Below are positions 55,692 through 64,000 of a stretch of 64,000 bases of DNA, piece after piece (the stretch's first letter is position 1; each line of letters opens with the position of its first letter). This DNA comes from Halomonas sp. Y3 (GTDB lineage Bacteria; Pseudomonadota; Gammaproteobacteria; Pseudomonadales; Halomonadaceae). The position numbers and the translations under genes were made by a program. The DNA is taken from assembly GCF_024137965.1 (NCBI RefSeq), contig NZ_CP099975.1, forward strand, positions 2,170,001 to 2,234,000, read 5' to 3'. The notes below the pieces were generated by a model. The model was not told the DNA's origin and made no database searches. It saw only the letters and a program-made list of their open reading frames with translations.

Positions 55692-58600
55692 ATGGGCAGT
55701 CAGGATTTGCGTTCGCCAGGCAGACGTCCTGACGAGGAGGAACCCCTCCTGGATCCGGGGTGGCCGCGCCCACCCGGAGCAGGCCTGGGCGTGACGCCGC
55801 CGAAGAAGCGGCGCCACCCGGGGCTCTGGCTGCTGCTGTTGCTGGCGCTGGTGGCAAGCGTACTGGCCACCCTGCTGGTGGCAGAGGCCCGCACCTCACG
55901 CTTCCAGTCCCAGGAGCTCTCGCGCTACGCCGCCCAGCTAGGCTGGAGCGTGATGCCCGGGCGCAGCGAACGGGTCCTCTTTCCCCGCTACGGCCCCTTC
56001 GACGAGCGTCTCGGCTACACCCGAATCCCGGCCTTCCAGTCCCGCCTGGTGGAGCGTGACTTTCACATCGAGCGTCAGGCGCGCTTCTCGCCGGCCCTGA
56101 TGGAGTATGCCGGCCGCGGCTTCTACCCCCCCTACGCCGAGAAGACCCGCGCCGGACTCAGCCTGGAAAGCTGTACCGGCGAGACCCTCTACGCCTTCCG
56201 CCACCCCGGGCATCACTACCCCCATTTCGATGCCGTGCCGCCCCTGGTGCTGGAAATGCTGCTGTTTATCGAGAACCGTCAGCTGCTCGACGCCAGCGCA
56301 CCCAACGCCAACCCCGCGGTGGACTGGCCGCGGTTTGCACGCGCCGCCCTCTCCCAGGTCACCCGCGCCCTGGAAGTCTCGGACCACTCCGCCGGGGGAA
56401 GCACCCTGGCCACCCAGATCGAGAAATACCGCCACTCGCCCGGAGGTCGCACCGACACCCCCGTGGAGAAGCTGCGCCAGATGGTCTCCGCCAGCGTGCG
56501 CGGCTATCGTCACGGCCCCGAGACCCTCACCGCCCGCCAGGATATCGCCCTGGACTACCTCAACAGCGTGCCCCTCGCCGCCGCCCCCGGCCACGGCGAG
56601 GTGCACGGCCTGACCGACGGGCTCTGGGTGTGGTTCGGCGCAGACCCCGACGAAACCAACCGCCTGCTGGTCCCCGGCTTCAGCGGCCCCGACGCACTGC
56701 CACGCCGGGGGCTGGCGCTGCGTCAGGTGCTGGCACTGATGATCGCCCAGCGCCGCCCCTCCTGGTACCTGCGGGGCGGCCAAGAGGCGCTGGAGCGCCT
56801 GACCGACAGCCACCTGCGGCTGCTCGCCAGCGAAGGGGTGGTTCCCGTCGAGCTCAGCGAGGCGGCCCTGGCCCAGCGCCTCGTTTTCCGCGACTTCCAG
56901 GCGGCGCCGGTGGCCCACCGCGTGCCCCGCGACAAGGGGCTGCAGGTGGCCCGCACCCGCCTGGCGGGCATGCTGGGCGTCTCCCTCCATGAACTGGACC
57001 GGCTCGATCTGAGAGCCCGCACCACTCTGCATCCCGACCTGCAGCGCGAGGCCACGGACTATCTCCACCGACTCGCCGACCCCGAGTTCGCCGCCGAAAT
57101 CGGCCTGTTCGGGGAGCGGCTGCTCTCCCCGGAGAAGACCGCAGAGGTGCGTTACAGCTTTACGCTCTTCGAGCGCAGCGAAGAGGGCTTCCGGGTGCGC
57201 GTGCAGACCGACAACGGCGGCCAGCCCTTCGATATCAACGAGGGCAGCAAGCTGGAGCTGGGCTCCACCGCCAAGCTGCGCGTGCTGGCCACCTACCTGG
57301 AGATCATCGCCGAACTGCACGACCGCCACGCCGGGCTGCCCGCCGAGACCCTGCGGCAGATCCCGGTTGACCGCCAGGATCATCTCAGCCGCTGGGTGCT
57401 CGACCGCCTGATCGCCGAGCCCGGGTTGCCCCTGGCGTCCCTGCTCGATCAGGCCATGCAGCGCCGCTACTCGGCCAGCCCCCACGAGGCCTTCTTCACC
57501 GGCGGCGGCCGCCACACCTTCAGCAACTTCCGCCGGGAGGATAACGGCCGCCACCCCACCCTCGAAGAGGCGATGCGCGAGTCGCTGAACCTGCCCTTCA
57601 TTCGCCTGATGCGCGACCTGGTGAACTACAGCATCCACCGAGACGAGAACCGGCGCCAGCTGATCGAGGATGACAGCGACCCCCGCCGCCTGGACTACCT
57701 GGCCAGCTTCGCCGACCGGGAGGGCCGCGTCTTCCTGCAGCGCTTCTGGCGCAAGTACCGGGCACTGCCGCCCGAGGAGCGCCTGGAGGCCTTTATCGGC
57801 GGGCTACGCCCGGACGCGCGCCGCCTGGCGGCGGTCTACCGCTATCTCTACCCAGAAGCAGACCCCATCGGCTTCACCGCTTTCATGGCCGAGCGGCTGG
57901 CCGGACGGGCCAGCTTTCAGCCCAGCGCCCTCTTCGAGCGCAGCGACCCGAGCGCCCTGACCCTCTCCGACCAGGGGCATATCGCCGGGGTCCACCCGCT
58001 GGAGCTCTGGCTGGTGGGCTTCCTCCAGGACCGGCCCGACGCCAGCTACGCCGACGCCGAAGCGGCCAGCCGCGAGGCGCGCCAGGAGGTCTACGGCTGG
58101 CTGCTGCGCACCCGCCACCGCAATGCCCGGGACGTGCGCATCCGCACCATGCTGGAGGTGGAGGCCTTCCTCGACCTGCATCAGCGCTGGGCCCGCCTGG
58201 GGTTTGCCTTCGACCACCTGGTGCCCTCCCTGGCCACGGCGATCGGCAGTTCGGGAGATCGCCCCGCGGCCCTGGCCGAGCTGATGGGCATCATCCTCAA
58301 CGACGGCGTGCGCCTGCCCACCCTGCGCATCGACGAGGTCCACCTGGCCGAGGGCACTCCCTACGAGACTCGCCTCCTGCCCGATGACGCCGGCACCCAC
58401 CGGGTGATGGCACCGGAGGTCGCCGCGGTGCTGCGCCACTCCCTGTCCCAGGTGGTAGAGGGCGGCACCGCGCGCCGGCTGCAGGGGAGCTTCCGACTGG
58501 ACGATGACACCCCGCTGACCCTGGGCGGCAAGACCGGCACCGGCAACAACCGCTTCCAGACAGTGACTCGCTCCGGTCAGGTGGTACGCTCCGAGGCGCG

Positions 58601-58844
58601 CAACCGCACTGCCACCTTCGTGTTCTACCTGGGCGATGATCACTTCGGCACCCTCACCGCCTACGTGGCCGGCAGCGACGCCGACCGCTTCCGCTTTACC
58701 TCGGCCCTGCCGGTCCAGGTGCTCAAGGGCATGGAGCCGATCCTGCGCCCCTACCTCGCCCCCGGCGCCCGCACTCAGTGCCAGCCACCCCGCGACCCCG
58801 ACATGCTGATGGCCAACTCCCGCAAGGAGAGCGACAGCTCGTGA
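55692..58844 (+). CDS. Divergent class A penicillin-binding protein (GT51 plus transpeptidase)
   Basis: This 1,050-residue envelope protein has one N-terminal membrane helix (about residues 44-66). The glycosyltransferase region shows FIENR (E194, where usual enzymes have ED), [11 protein letters not shown] and LDYLNSVP (usual E replaced by D). The transpeptidase region has SxxK at S525/K528, SLN at 631-633 and KTGT at 947. The SLN-to-KTG distance is over 300 residues, far longer than in PBP1a/1b, so a large extra segment is present there. It probably builds or edits peptidoglycan, but the altered motifs leave its glycosyltransferase activity uncertain. Confidence 0.85.
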   Translation: MGSQDLRSPGRRPDEEEPLLDPGWPRPPGAGLGVTPPKKRRHPGLWLLLLLALVASVLATLLVAEARTSRFQSQELSRYAAQLGWSVMPGRSERVLFPRYGPFDERLGYTRIPAFQSRLVERDFHIERQARFSPALMEYAGRGFYPPYAEKTRAGLSLESCTGETLYAFRHPGHHYPHFDAVPPLVLEMLLFIENRQLLDASAPNANPAVDWPRFARAALSQVTRALEVSDHSAGGSTLATQIEKYRHSPGGRTDTPVEKLRQMVSASVRGYRHGPETLTARQDIALDYLNSVPLAAAPGHGEVHGLTDGLWVWFGADPDETNRLLVPGFSGPDALPRRGLALRQVLALMIAQRRPSWYLRGGQEALERLTDSHLRLLASEGVVPVELSEAALAQRLVFRDFQAAPVAHRVPRDKGLQVARTRLAGMLGVSLHELDRLDLRARTTLHPDLQREATDYLHRLADPEFAAEIGLFGERLLSPEKTAEVRYSFTLFERSEEGFRVRVQTDNGGQPFDINEGSKLELGSTAKLRVLATYLEIIAELHDRHAGLPAETLRQIPVDRQDHLSRWVLDRLIAEPGLPLASLLDQAMQRRYSASPHEAFFTGGGRHTFSNFRREDNGRHPTLEEAMRESLNLPFIRLMRDLVNYSIHRDENRRQLIEDDSDPRRLDYLASFADREGRVFLQRFWRKYRALPPEERLEAFIGGLRPDARRLAAVYRYLYPEADPIGFTAFMAERLAGRASFQPSALFERSDPSALTLSDQGHIAGVHPLELWLVGFLQDRPDASYADAEAASREARQEVYGWLLRTRHRNARDVRIRTMLEVEAFLDLHQRWARLGFAFDHLVPSLATAIGSSGDRPAALAELMGIILNDGVRLPTLRIDEVHLAEGTPYETRLLPDDAGTHRVMAPEVAAVLRHSLSQVVEGGTARRLQGSFRLDDDTPLTLGGKTGTGNNRFQTVTRSGQVVRSEARNRTATFVFYLGDDHFGTLTAYVAGSDADRFRFTSALPVQVLKGMEPILRPYLAPGARTQCQPPRDPDMLMANSRKESDSS

Positions 58845-58921
58845 GCCCCTGCGCGGGTGCAGCGCGAGCTCAAGACGGCTACAATCTGGCGTCTGATTTT
58901 CCCTGGGACTCAAGAGCCGAT

Positions 58922-60958
58922 ATGTCGACGAACGCCACGCGCAAGATCCTGGTCACCAGCGCCCTGCCCTACGCCAACGGCGCCATCCACCTCGGCCACC
59001 TGCTCGAATACATCCAGACCGATATCTGGGTGCGCTTCCAGAAGAGCCGCGGCCACGAGTGCCACTACGTGTGCGCCGACGACGCCCACGGCACCGCCAT
59101 CATGCTGCGTGCCGAGCAGGAGGGCATCACCTCCGAGGCCCTGATCGACCGGGTCAGTCAGGAGCACCAGGCGGACTTCGCCACCTTCGGCGTGGCCTTC
59201 GACAACTACCACTCGACCCACTCCGACGAGAACCGCTACTTCAGCGAGCTGATCTACACCCGCCTGCGCGACAAGGGCCACATCGCCACCCGCGACATCG
59301 AGCAGATGTACGACCCGGTCAAGGGGCTCTTCCTGGCCGACCGCTTCATCAAGGGCACCTGCCCCAAGTGCAAGGCGGATGACCAGTACGGCGACAACTG
59401 CGAGGCCTGCGGCGCCACCTATACCCCGGCGGAGCTGATCGATCCGGTGTCGGCCATCTCCGGCGCCACCCCCGAGGTGCGAAGCTCCACCCACTACTTC
59501 TTCAAGCTGCCGGATTTCGCCGACTTCCTGCACGAGTGGATCAACGACGGTCACGTCCAGTCCCAGATCCGCAACAAGCTGATGGAGTGGTTCGAGGCCG
59601 GCTTCAACGAGTGGGATATCTCCCGGGACGCCCCCTACTTCGGCTTCGAGATTCCCGACGCCCCGGGGAAGTATTTCTACGTCTGGCTGGACGCCCCCAT
59701 CGGCTACCTGGCCAGCTTCAAGAACCTCTGCGACCGCCAGGGCCTGGATTTCGACGCCTACTGGGGCAAGGACAGCGAGGCCGAGGTCTACCATTTCATC
59801 GGCAAGGATATCGTCTACTTCCACGCCCTGTTCTGGCCTGCCATGCTCCACGGCGCCGACTTCCGCACCCCCACCGCGGTCAACTGCCACGGCTTCGTGA
59901 CGGTGAACGGGGCCAAGATGTCCAAGTCCCGCGGCACCTTCATCAAGGCCGCCACCTACGCAGACTTCCTGAACCCGGAGTACCTGCGCTACTACTTCGC
60001 CGCCAAGCTCACCTCTCGGGTGGACGACCTGGACCTCAACCTCGAGGACTTCGCCGCCCGGGTCAACAGCGACCTGGTGGGCAAGGTGGTCAATATCGCC
60101 AGCCGCTGCGCCGGCTTCGTCAAGAAGCTCTCCGGCGGCAGGCTCTCGGCCCACTGCGCCGAGCCTGAGATGGTGGCCCGCTTCATCGGTGCCGGCGACG
60201 AGATCGCCGAGTTCTACGAGGCTCGCGAGTTCGGCCGCGCCATGCGCAAGGTGATGGAGCTGGCGGATGAGGCCAACACCTATATCGCCGACGCCGAGCC
60301 CTGGGTGCTGGCCAAGCAGGAGGGCCGCGAGCAGGAGGTGCTCGACATCTGCTCGGTGGGCCTCAACCTCTTCCGTCAGCTGATGGTCTACCTGGCACCG
60401 GTGGTGCCGGCCATGGCCGAAGGCGCTCGCGACTTCCTGAAACTCGAGTCGCTGGACTGGGCAAGCCGCCACGCGGCGCTGCTGGATCACGAGATCGCCA
60501 AGTTCAAGCCCCTGATGACCCGCGTGGAGCGGGAGAAGATCGACGCCATGACGGCGGCGTCCAAGGAGGATCTGGTGGAAGAACAGAAGCTCAAGGAGAC
60601 CCCCAAGGGGCCCCTGGCCGAGACGCCCATCGCCCCGGAGATCGCCTTCGATGACTTCATCAAGGTGGACCTGCGCATCGCGCGGATCGCCAAGGCGGAG
60701 TACGTCGAGGGCGCCGACAAGCTGCTCAAGCTGACCCTGGACCTGGGCGGCGAGACCCGCACGGTGTTCTCCGGCATTCGCAGCGCCTACGCCCCCGAGG
60801 CCCTGGAGGGACGGCTCACCGTGATGGTGGCCAACCTCGCCCCGCGCAAGATGCGCTTCGGCCTCTCCGAGGGGATGGTGCTGGCCTCGGCCAACGACGA
60901 GGGCATCTACCTGCTCTCGCCGGATGCCGGCGCCGAGCCCGGCCAGCGGGTGACCTGA
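58922..60958 (+). CDS. metG: Methionyl-tRNA synthetase
   Basis: This 678-residue enzyme has the HIGH-type motif GAIHLGHL near residue 20 and KMSKSRG for ATP binding. A zinc knuckle ([18 protein letters not shown]), an anticodon-binding helical domain and a C-terminal EMAP/Trbp111-like tRNA-binding domain ([11 protein letters not shown]) allow dimerisation. The layout is that of E. coli MetG. Start chosen at 58922, fitting the family N terminus; the frame is open further upstream to 58778 but overlaps the PBP gene. Confidence 0.97.
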   Translation: MSTNATRKILVTSALPYANGAIHLGHLLEYIQTDIWVRFQKSRGHECHYVCADDAHGTAIMLRAEQEGITSEALIDRVSQEHQADFATFGVAFDNYHSTHSDENRYFSELIYTRLRDKGHIATRDIEQMYDPVKGLFLADRFIKGTCPKCKADDQYGDNCEACGATYTPAELIDPVSAISGATPEVRSSTHYFFKLPDFADFLHEWINDGHVQSQIRNKLMEWFEAGFNEWDISRDAPYFGFEIPDAPGKYFYVWLDAPIGYLASFKNLCDRQGLDFDAYWGKDSEAEVYHFIGKDIVYFHALFWPAMLHGADFRTPTAVNCHGFVTVNGAKMSKSRGTFIKAATYADFLNPEYLRYYFAAKLTSRVDDLDLNLEDFAARVNSDLVGKVVNIASRCAGFVKKLSGGRLSAHCAEPEMVARFIGAGDEIAEFYEAREFGRAMRKVMELADEANTYIADAEPWVLAKQEGREQEVLDICSVGLNLFRQLMVYLAPVVPAMAEGARDFLKLESLDWASRHAALLDHEIAKFKPLMTRVEREKIDAMTAASKEDLVEEQKLKETPKGPLAETPIAPEIAFDDFIKVDLRIARIAKAEYVEGADKLLKLTLDLGGETRTVFSGIRSAYAPEALEGRLTVMVANLAPRKMRFGLSEGMVLASANDEGIYLLSPDAGAEPGQRVT

Positions 60959-60961
60959 GGC

Positions 60962-61747
60962 GTGAGCCAGCGCGAGCGGATCGCGGCCATCGACGCCCTG
61001 CTGCCCCAGACCCAGTGCGGCAAGTGCGGCTTCGATGGCTGCCTCCCCTACGCCGAGGCGATCGCCGCGGGCGAGCCCATCAACCGCTGCCCGCCGGGCG
61101 GCGAGGCGACCCTCGAGCGCCTGGCGGCGCTCACCGGCCGGCCGGTGGAGCCCCTGGTGGAGCCCGCCCAGCTGCCGCTGGCCGCAGTGATCCGCGAGGC
61201 CGAGTGCATCGGCTGCACCAAGTGCATCCAGGCCTGCCCGGTGGACGCCATCCTCGGCGCGGCCAAGCGCATGCATACGGTGATCACGGACGAGTGCACC
61301 GGCTGCGAGCTCTGCGTGGCCCCCTGCCCGGTGGACTGCATCGATCTGGTGCCCCACCCCGCCTGGCAGGCCGCCGAGAGCGAGACCGAGCGCGACGCCT
61401 ACCTGGCCCAACGCGCAACGCTCGGGCGCAGCCGCCACCGCGCCCGCCAGGCGCGCCTGGCCCGAGAGGCCAAGGAGAAGCGCCTGGAGCGCCAGAAGCG
61501 TCTGATGCGCCAGCGCCGCCCCGGCGGTTCTGGCCCTGCCAGCGCAGGCCCGGCGGTGAAGCGACAGCGCCAGATGGCCTTGAAGGCCGCCGAGCAGGCC
61601 GTCAAGCGCGTGCAGCAGCAGCTGGAGAGCGCCCGGCGCCGCGGCGACGCCGACGCCGAGGCCACCGCCCAAGCTCAGCTCCCCGAAGCCGAGCGGCTGC
61701 TGGCAGAGGCCAGAAGCGCCCTGGAGCAGGCTGGCATAACCGAATGA
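60962..61747 (+). CDS. RnfB/RsxB-like polyferredoxin without membrane anchor
   Basis: This 261-residue protein has an N-terminal [4Fe-4S] motif of RnfB ([11 protein letters not shown]...NRCPPGGEA) and two ferredoxin clusters ([14 protein letters not shown] and [15 protein letters not shown]). The usual RnfB N-terminal hydrophobic helix is missing: the protein begins a few residues before the first cluster. Residues about 145-261 form an Arg/Lys/Glu-rich, probably coiled-coil tail. It starts with GTG 3 bases after metG. The other rnf/rsx genes (A, C, D, G, E) are absent here, although nth follows as it does behind rnf operons. Electron transfer is certain from the clusters; the partner is unknown. 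Confidence 0.85.
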   Translation: MSQRERIAAIDALLPQTQCGKCGFDGCLPYAEAIAAGEPINRCPPGGEATLERLAALTGRPVEPLVEPAQLPLAAVIREAECIGCTKCIQACPVDAILGAAKRMHTVITDECTGCELCVAPCPVDCIDLVPHPAWQAAESETERDAYLAQRATLGRSRHRARQARLAREAKEKRLERQKRLMRQRRPGGSGPASAGPAVKRQRQMALKAAEQAVKRVQQQLESARRRGDADAEATAQAQLPEAERLLAEARSALEQAGITE

Positions 61748-61910
61748 TCCGATGACACCACTCCGACACACCGCTTGGGGCTGATCCGGCGACAGGCCTG
61801 CGAGGAGGCGCTGTGAATACATCCCTGTACGCTACCGACGCCATCCCTGGCGTAGGACCTCCTCTTCGGCCTGTCCCCGGCGCCCCTCGCTTCTCATGCC
61901 ACGGACAGCC

Positions 61911-62546
61911 ATGAACGCCCAGAAACGCTTCGAGATCTTCGCGCGGCTGCGCGAGCACAACCCCGAGCCCACCACCGAGCTCAACTGGGAAACCCCCTTC
62001 GAGCTCCTCACCGCGGTGCTGCTCTCCGCCCAGGCCACCGACGTAGGCGTCAACAAGGCCACGGCCCGGCTCTTCCCCGTCGCCAACACCCCCCAGGCGA
62101 TCATTGCGCTCGGCCTCGACGGGCTCAAGGAGCACATCAAGACCATCGGCCTCTTCAACACCAAGGCCGAGAACCTGATGAAGACCTGCCACCTGCTGAT
62201 CGACAAGCACGGCGGCGAGGTCCCCGAGACCCGCGCCGCCCTGGAGGCGCTGCCCGGGGTGGGCCGCAAGACCGCCAACGTCATCCTCAACACCGCCTTC
62301 GGCCAGCCCACCATCGCCGTGGACACCCATATCTTCCGGGTCTCCAACCGCACCGGTATTGCCAAGGGCAAGGACGTGGTCGAGGTCGAGAAGAAGCTGC
62401 TGCGCCACGTGCCGAAGGAGTTTCGACAGGACGCCCACCACTGGCTGATCCTCCACGGCCGCTACACCTGCGTGGCGCGCAAGCCGCGCTGCGGCAGCTG
62501 CGTCATCGAGGACCTCTGCGAATTCAAGGAGAAGACAGAGCTGTAA
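61911..62546 (+). CDS. nth: Endonuclease III
   Basis: This 211-residue DNA glycosylase/AP lyase, the same length as E. coli Nth, removes oxidised pyrimidines. The helix-hairpin-helix LPGVGRKTANV contains the catalytic Lys, the catalytic Asp is in TIAVDTHIFR, and the [4Fe-4S] cysteines are CVARKPRCGSCVIEDLC. The start at 61911 matches the E. coli protein; an in-frame ATG five codons upstream is less likely. The 163 bases between rnfB and nth show nothing clear. Confidence 0.96.
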   Translation: MNAQKRFEIFARLREHNPEPTTELNWETPFELLTAVLLSAQATDVGVNKATARLFPVANTPQAIIALGLDGLKEHIKTIGLFNTKAENLMKTCHLLIDKHGGEVPETRAALEALPGVGRKTANVILNTAFGQPTIAVDTHIFRVSNRTGIAKGKDVVEVEKKLLRHVPKEFRQDAHHWLILHGRYTCVARKPRCGSCVIEDLCEFKEKTEL

Positions 62547-62653
62547 CGAGGCTTGCCCTTCAGTCGCAGCCGTATGCACCGAACGGCGGGTTGGCAGCCG
62601 CCGACGGCTGGGCGAGGATGGACGGACAACGACAAGAGCCCTTCCGGAGCCCC

Positions 62654-63718
62654 ATGCCCACCCCACTCCACGACCGCCCCATCGCCGAGCGCATCGAGGC
62701 GCTGTTGGCCCTCTCCCGCCAGCACGCCGACACCTACTGCAGCCCCTCGGCCAGCCTGGCCCGGGAGCGCTACCTGGCCAGGCACCCCACCCGCCTGCTG
62801 GTGCTCAAGTGCATGGACGGACGCATCCATATCCCTCATGCCACCCGCACGCCGCTCGGCATCATCACCCCCTTCCGCAACCTCGGCGGCATCTTCGACC
62901 TGGGCTGGCCCTACCTGGGTGAGCTGGTGACCGAGGCGGTGGCGGAAGGGATCCGCGCGGGCCACGGGTCGCTGATGATGATCACCTACCACTTCTCCCG
63001 GGGGGAGCGTAGCCGAGGCTGCGCCGGCTTCGGCTGCGACGCCGGCGCCGCCCTGGCCCACGCCCGCGAGATCCGCGCCCAGGCCGAGCGGCTGTTCGGC
63101 ACCGACCACCAGCACGTCTACCCCCTGGTGTGCGGCTTCGAGACCGACTCAGACGCCCTGATCCTCCACGGCGAGGGCGAGGCGACCCTGGACATCGGCA
63201 CGCTCGCCCCCGACGACGCCGAGAGCCTCGACCGCCGGGTCGCCGCCCTCTGCCCGGACATGCCGGCCGACATCCGCCGCGACCTGCTGCCGCTACTCGA
63301 GGGGAACCTGGCCCATACGGCGAGCCTGCGCGGCGTGGCCCGCAAGCTCGATATCGAGCACCGCGAGTGGGTCATCTGCGTAGGGCGCGGCTTCGACTTC
63401 CTGCACCTGCCCAACACCGCGCTGATCATCGGCCCCTATGGCCCGAGCCTGGCCGAGCCCATCGGCACCGCCGCCGACATCATCGACGCCAACATGACCG
63501 CCGGGCGCATTCCCGATGACGGCCTCATGCTGCTCGCCTCCACCCCCTATCAGGCGGCCGGAGTGGACCGCGCCCGGGCCGAGCTCAAGTCGCGCTTTCT
63601 GGCCGACTTCGCCAGCCGGGTGATCCAGGAGCGCCACCCCTGGCTCGCCGAGCGCATGCATCGCCACACCGCCGTGGTGCACTGGCCCACCCGACGACTG
63701 GAGACGCTCGCCGACTAG
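62654..63718 (+). CDS. CsoSCA-like (carboxysome-type) carbonic anhydrase domain protein
   Basis: This 354-residue protein has KCMDGR at residues 52-57, the CxDxR signature of beta-type carbonic anhydrases (Zn ligand C53, dyad D55/R57). The next possible zinc ligands are H113 and C123 in TYHFSRGERSRGC. The wide H-to-C spacing (10 residues, versus 3 in ordinary beta enzymes) is like the carboxysome shell enzyme CsoSCA. A long C-terminal domain follows, as in that family. Likely reaction: CO2 hydration. No Rubisco or carboxysome genes are nearby. CGGAG supports the ATG at 62654; ATG 62618 is in frame upstream. Its stop overlaps the stop codon of the convergent ArsA-like gene. Confidence 0.68.
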   Translation: MPTPLHDRPIAERIEALLALSRQHADTYCSPSASLARERYLARHPTRLLVLKCMDGRIHIPHATRTPLGIITPFRNLGGIFDLGWPYLGELVTEAVAEGIRAGHGSLMMITYHFSRGERSRGCAGFGCDAGAALAHAREIRAQAERLFGTDHQHVYPLVCGFETDSDALILHGEGEATLDIGTLAPDDAESLDRRVAALCPDMPADIRRDLLPLLEGNLAHTASLRGVARKLDIEHREWVICVGRGFDFLHLPNTALIIGPYGPSLAEPIGTAADIIDANMTAGRIPDDGLMLLASTPYQAAGVDRARAELKSRFLADFASRVIQERHPWLAERMHRHTAVVHWPTRRLETLAD

Positions 63719-64000
63719 AAGCCCTGTTCTTCCAGGCGTTCGGCCAGCTCTTCCAGGATCGCGATGCCCTGGACGTCGGTGGGCAGCCAGGGCAGCCGCG
63801 GGCGCGGCAGGTGGCCAAGCTCCTGATCGATGCGGGCCAGGTAGGTTGCCTCCTGCTCCCGGCGGGCGCGCAGGAACTCTCCGTCGGCATCCTCGGGAAT
63901 CACCCGGTTGACCAGGGTGCCGGCCACCGGCACGTGCGCCTCCTCCAGGGTCGCCACGGCCCGCGCCGTCTCGAGGATCGGCAGCCGCTCCGGGGTCATC
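63715..64000 (-). CDS. ArsA/Get3-type ATPase, C-terminal part (truncated by window edge)
   Basis: About 95 residues are visible. The pattern TPERLPILETARAVATLEEAHVPV...VNRVIPEDADGEFLRARREQEATYL and the ending LPWLPTDVQGIAILEELAERL correspond to the C terminus of anion-pumping/tail-anchor ATPases (ArsA/TRC40). The Met at 63999 is most likely internal, and the P-loop lies beyond the window. The stop codon (63717-63715) overlaps that of the carbonic anhydrase-like gene. No arsenic genes are in view, so a substrate is not proposed. Confidence 0.72.
   Translation of the reverse strand, partial: MTPERLPILETARAVATLEEAHVPVAGTLVNRVIPEDADGEFLRARREQEATYLARIDQELGHLPRPRLPWLPTDVQGIAILEELAERLEEQGF

Noticed and set aside
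58910..61822. A 970-codon open frame on the minus strand opposite metG and rnfB
   Set aside because: It is a mirror of highly biased GC-rich codons: the plus-strand genes have clear families, ribosome sites and overlaps, while the antisense product is Gly/Leu/Val/His-rich with no recognisable domain.

Overview
The window is a GC-rich, gene-dense bacterial chromosome segment. Gene content and protein sequences point to a gammaproteobacterium, most likely of the Halomonadaceae (Halomonas and relatives). The supporting features are an MvaT-type nucleoid protein, a TyrA-AroA fusion behind gyrA-serC-pheA, a CIO-type cytochrome bd operon, DUF2789, a RutR-linked xanthine dehydrogenase cluster, and acidic proteins. 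The genus is an inference from gene families, not from rRNA. No rRNA, tRNA, CRISPR array, prophage or integrase was seen, and no gene-free stretch longer than 300 bases exists.

Layout. 0-7.3 kb: a TetR/RutR-type regulator divergent from the purine-catabolism operon xdhA-xdhB-xdhC-guaD, with a near-consensus RutR operator between them. 7.3-11.2 kb: msrQ-msrP (periplasmic methionine sulfoxide repair), a di-heme cytochrome c peroxidase, and adenine deaminase, which feeds the same xanthine pathway. 11.3-17.4 kb: cytochrome bd oxidase cydA-cydB with its assembly exporter cydD-cydC, preceded by a strong FNR/ANR box. 17.4-25.5 kb: a Ca2+/Na+ antiporter, the pqiABC lipid-transport operon, a helix-hairpin-helix protein, an RhlE helicase and a NimT-type MFS exporter. 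25.6-32.1 kb: an ABC exporter (ATPase, FtsX-like permease, periplasmic adaptor), type I asparaginase, DUF2789 and a VTT membrane protein. 32.2-38.3 kb: wobble-base modification genes (trhP, queC, queE and an unusual double-domain QueD-like protein), a YkgJ zinc/iron-cluster protein with a duplicated start region, a short MvaT-like protein without a DNA-binding domain, an AraC/GyrI-type regulator, and mvaT itself. 38.5-48.9 kb: a housekeeping block on the minus strand (thioesterase, gyrA, serC, pheA, tyrA-aroA, cmk, rpsA). 49.1-50.3 kb: an intact ISAs1-family insertion sequence with 16-bp inverted repeats and a perfect 10-bp target duplication. 50.3-64 kb: rdgC, an acyltransferase, a CDF metal exporter, thiI, a large divergent class A penicillin-binding protein, metG, a solitary rnfB-like ferredoxin gene, nth, a CsoSCA-like carbonic anhydrase and the end of an ArsA-type ATPase.

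How it works together. Adenine deaminase, guanine deaminase and XdhABC together convert adenine and guanine to urate. The RutR box suggests that this is tied to pyrimidine status. cydABDC forms one low-oxygen respiratory operon. The mvaT / short-MvaT-like pair may be a silencer and its modulator.

Most of the window is ordinary core genome. The parts most worth a second look are the split-active-site double PTPS protein, the DNA-binding-domain-less MvaT-like protein, the 30-bp repeat inserted in the Rossmann fold of TyrA, the CsoSCA-like carbonic anhydrase outside any carboxysome locus, and the RutR operator on xdh. I did not find an unmistakable new multi-gene system.
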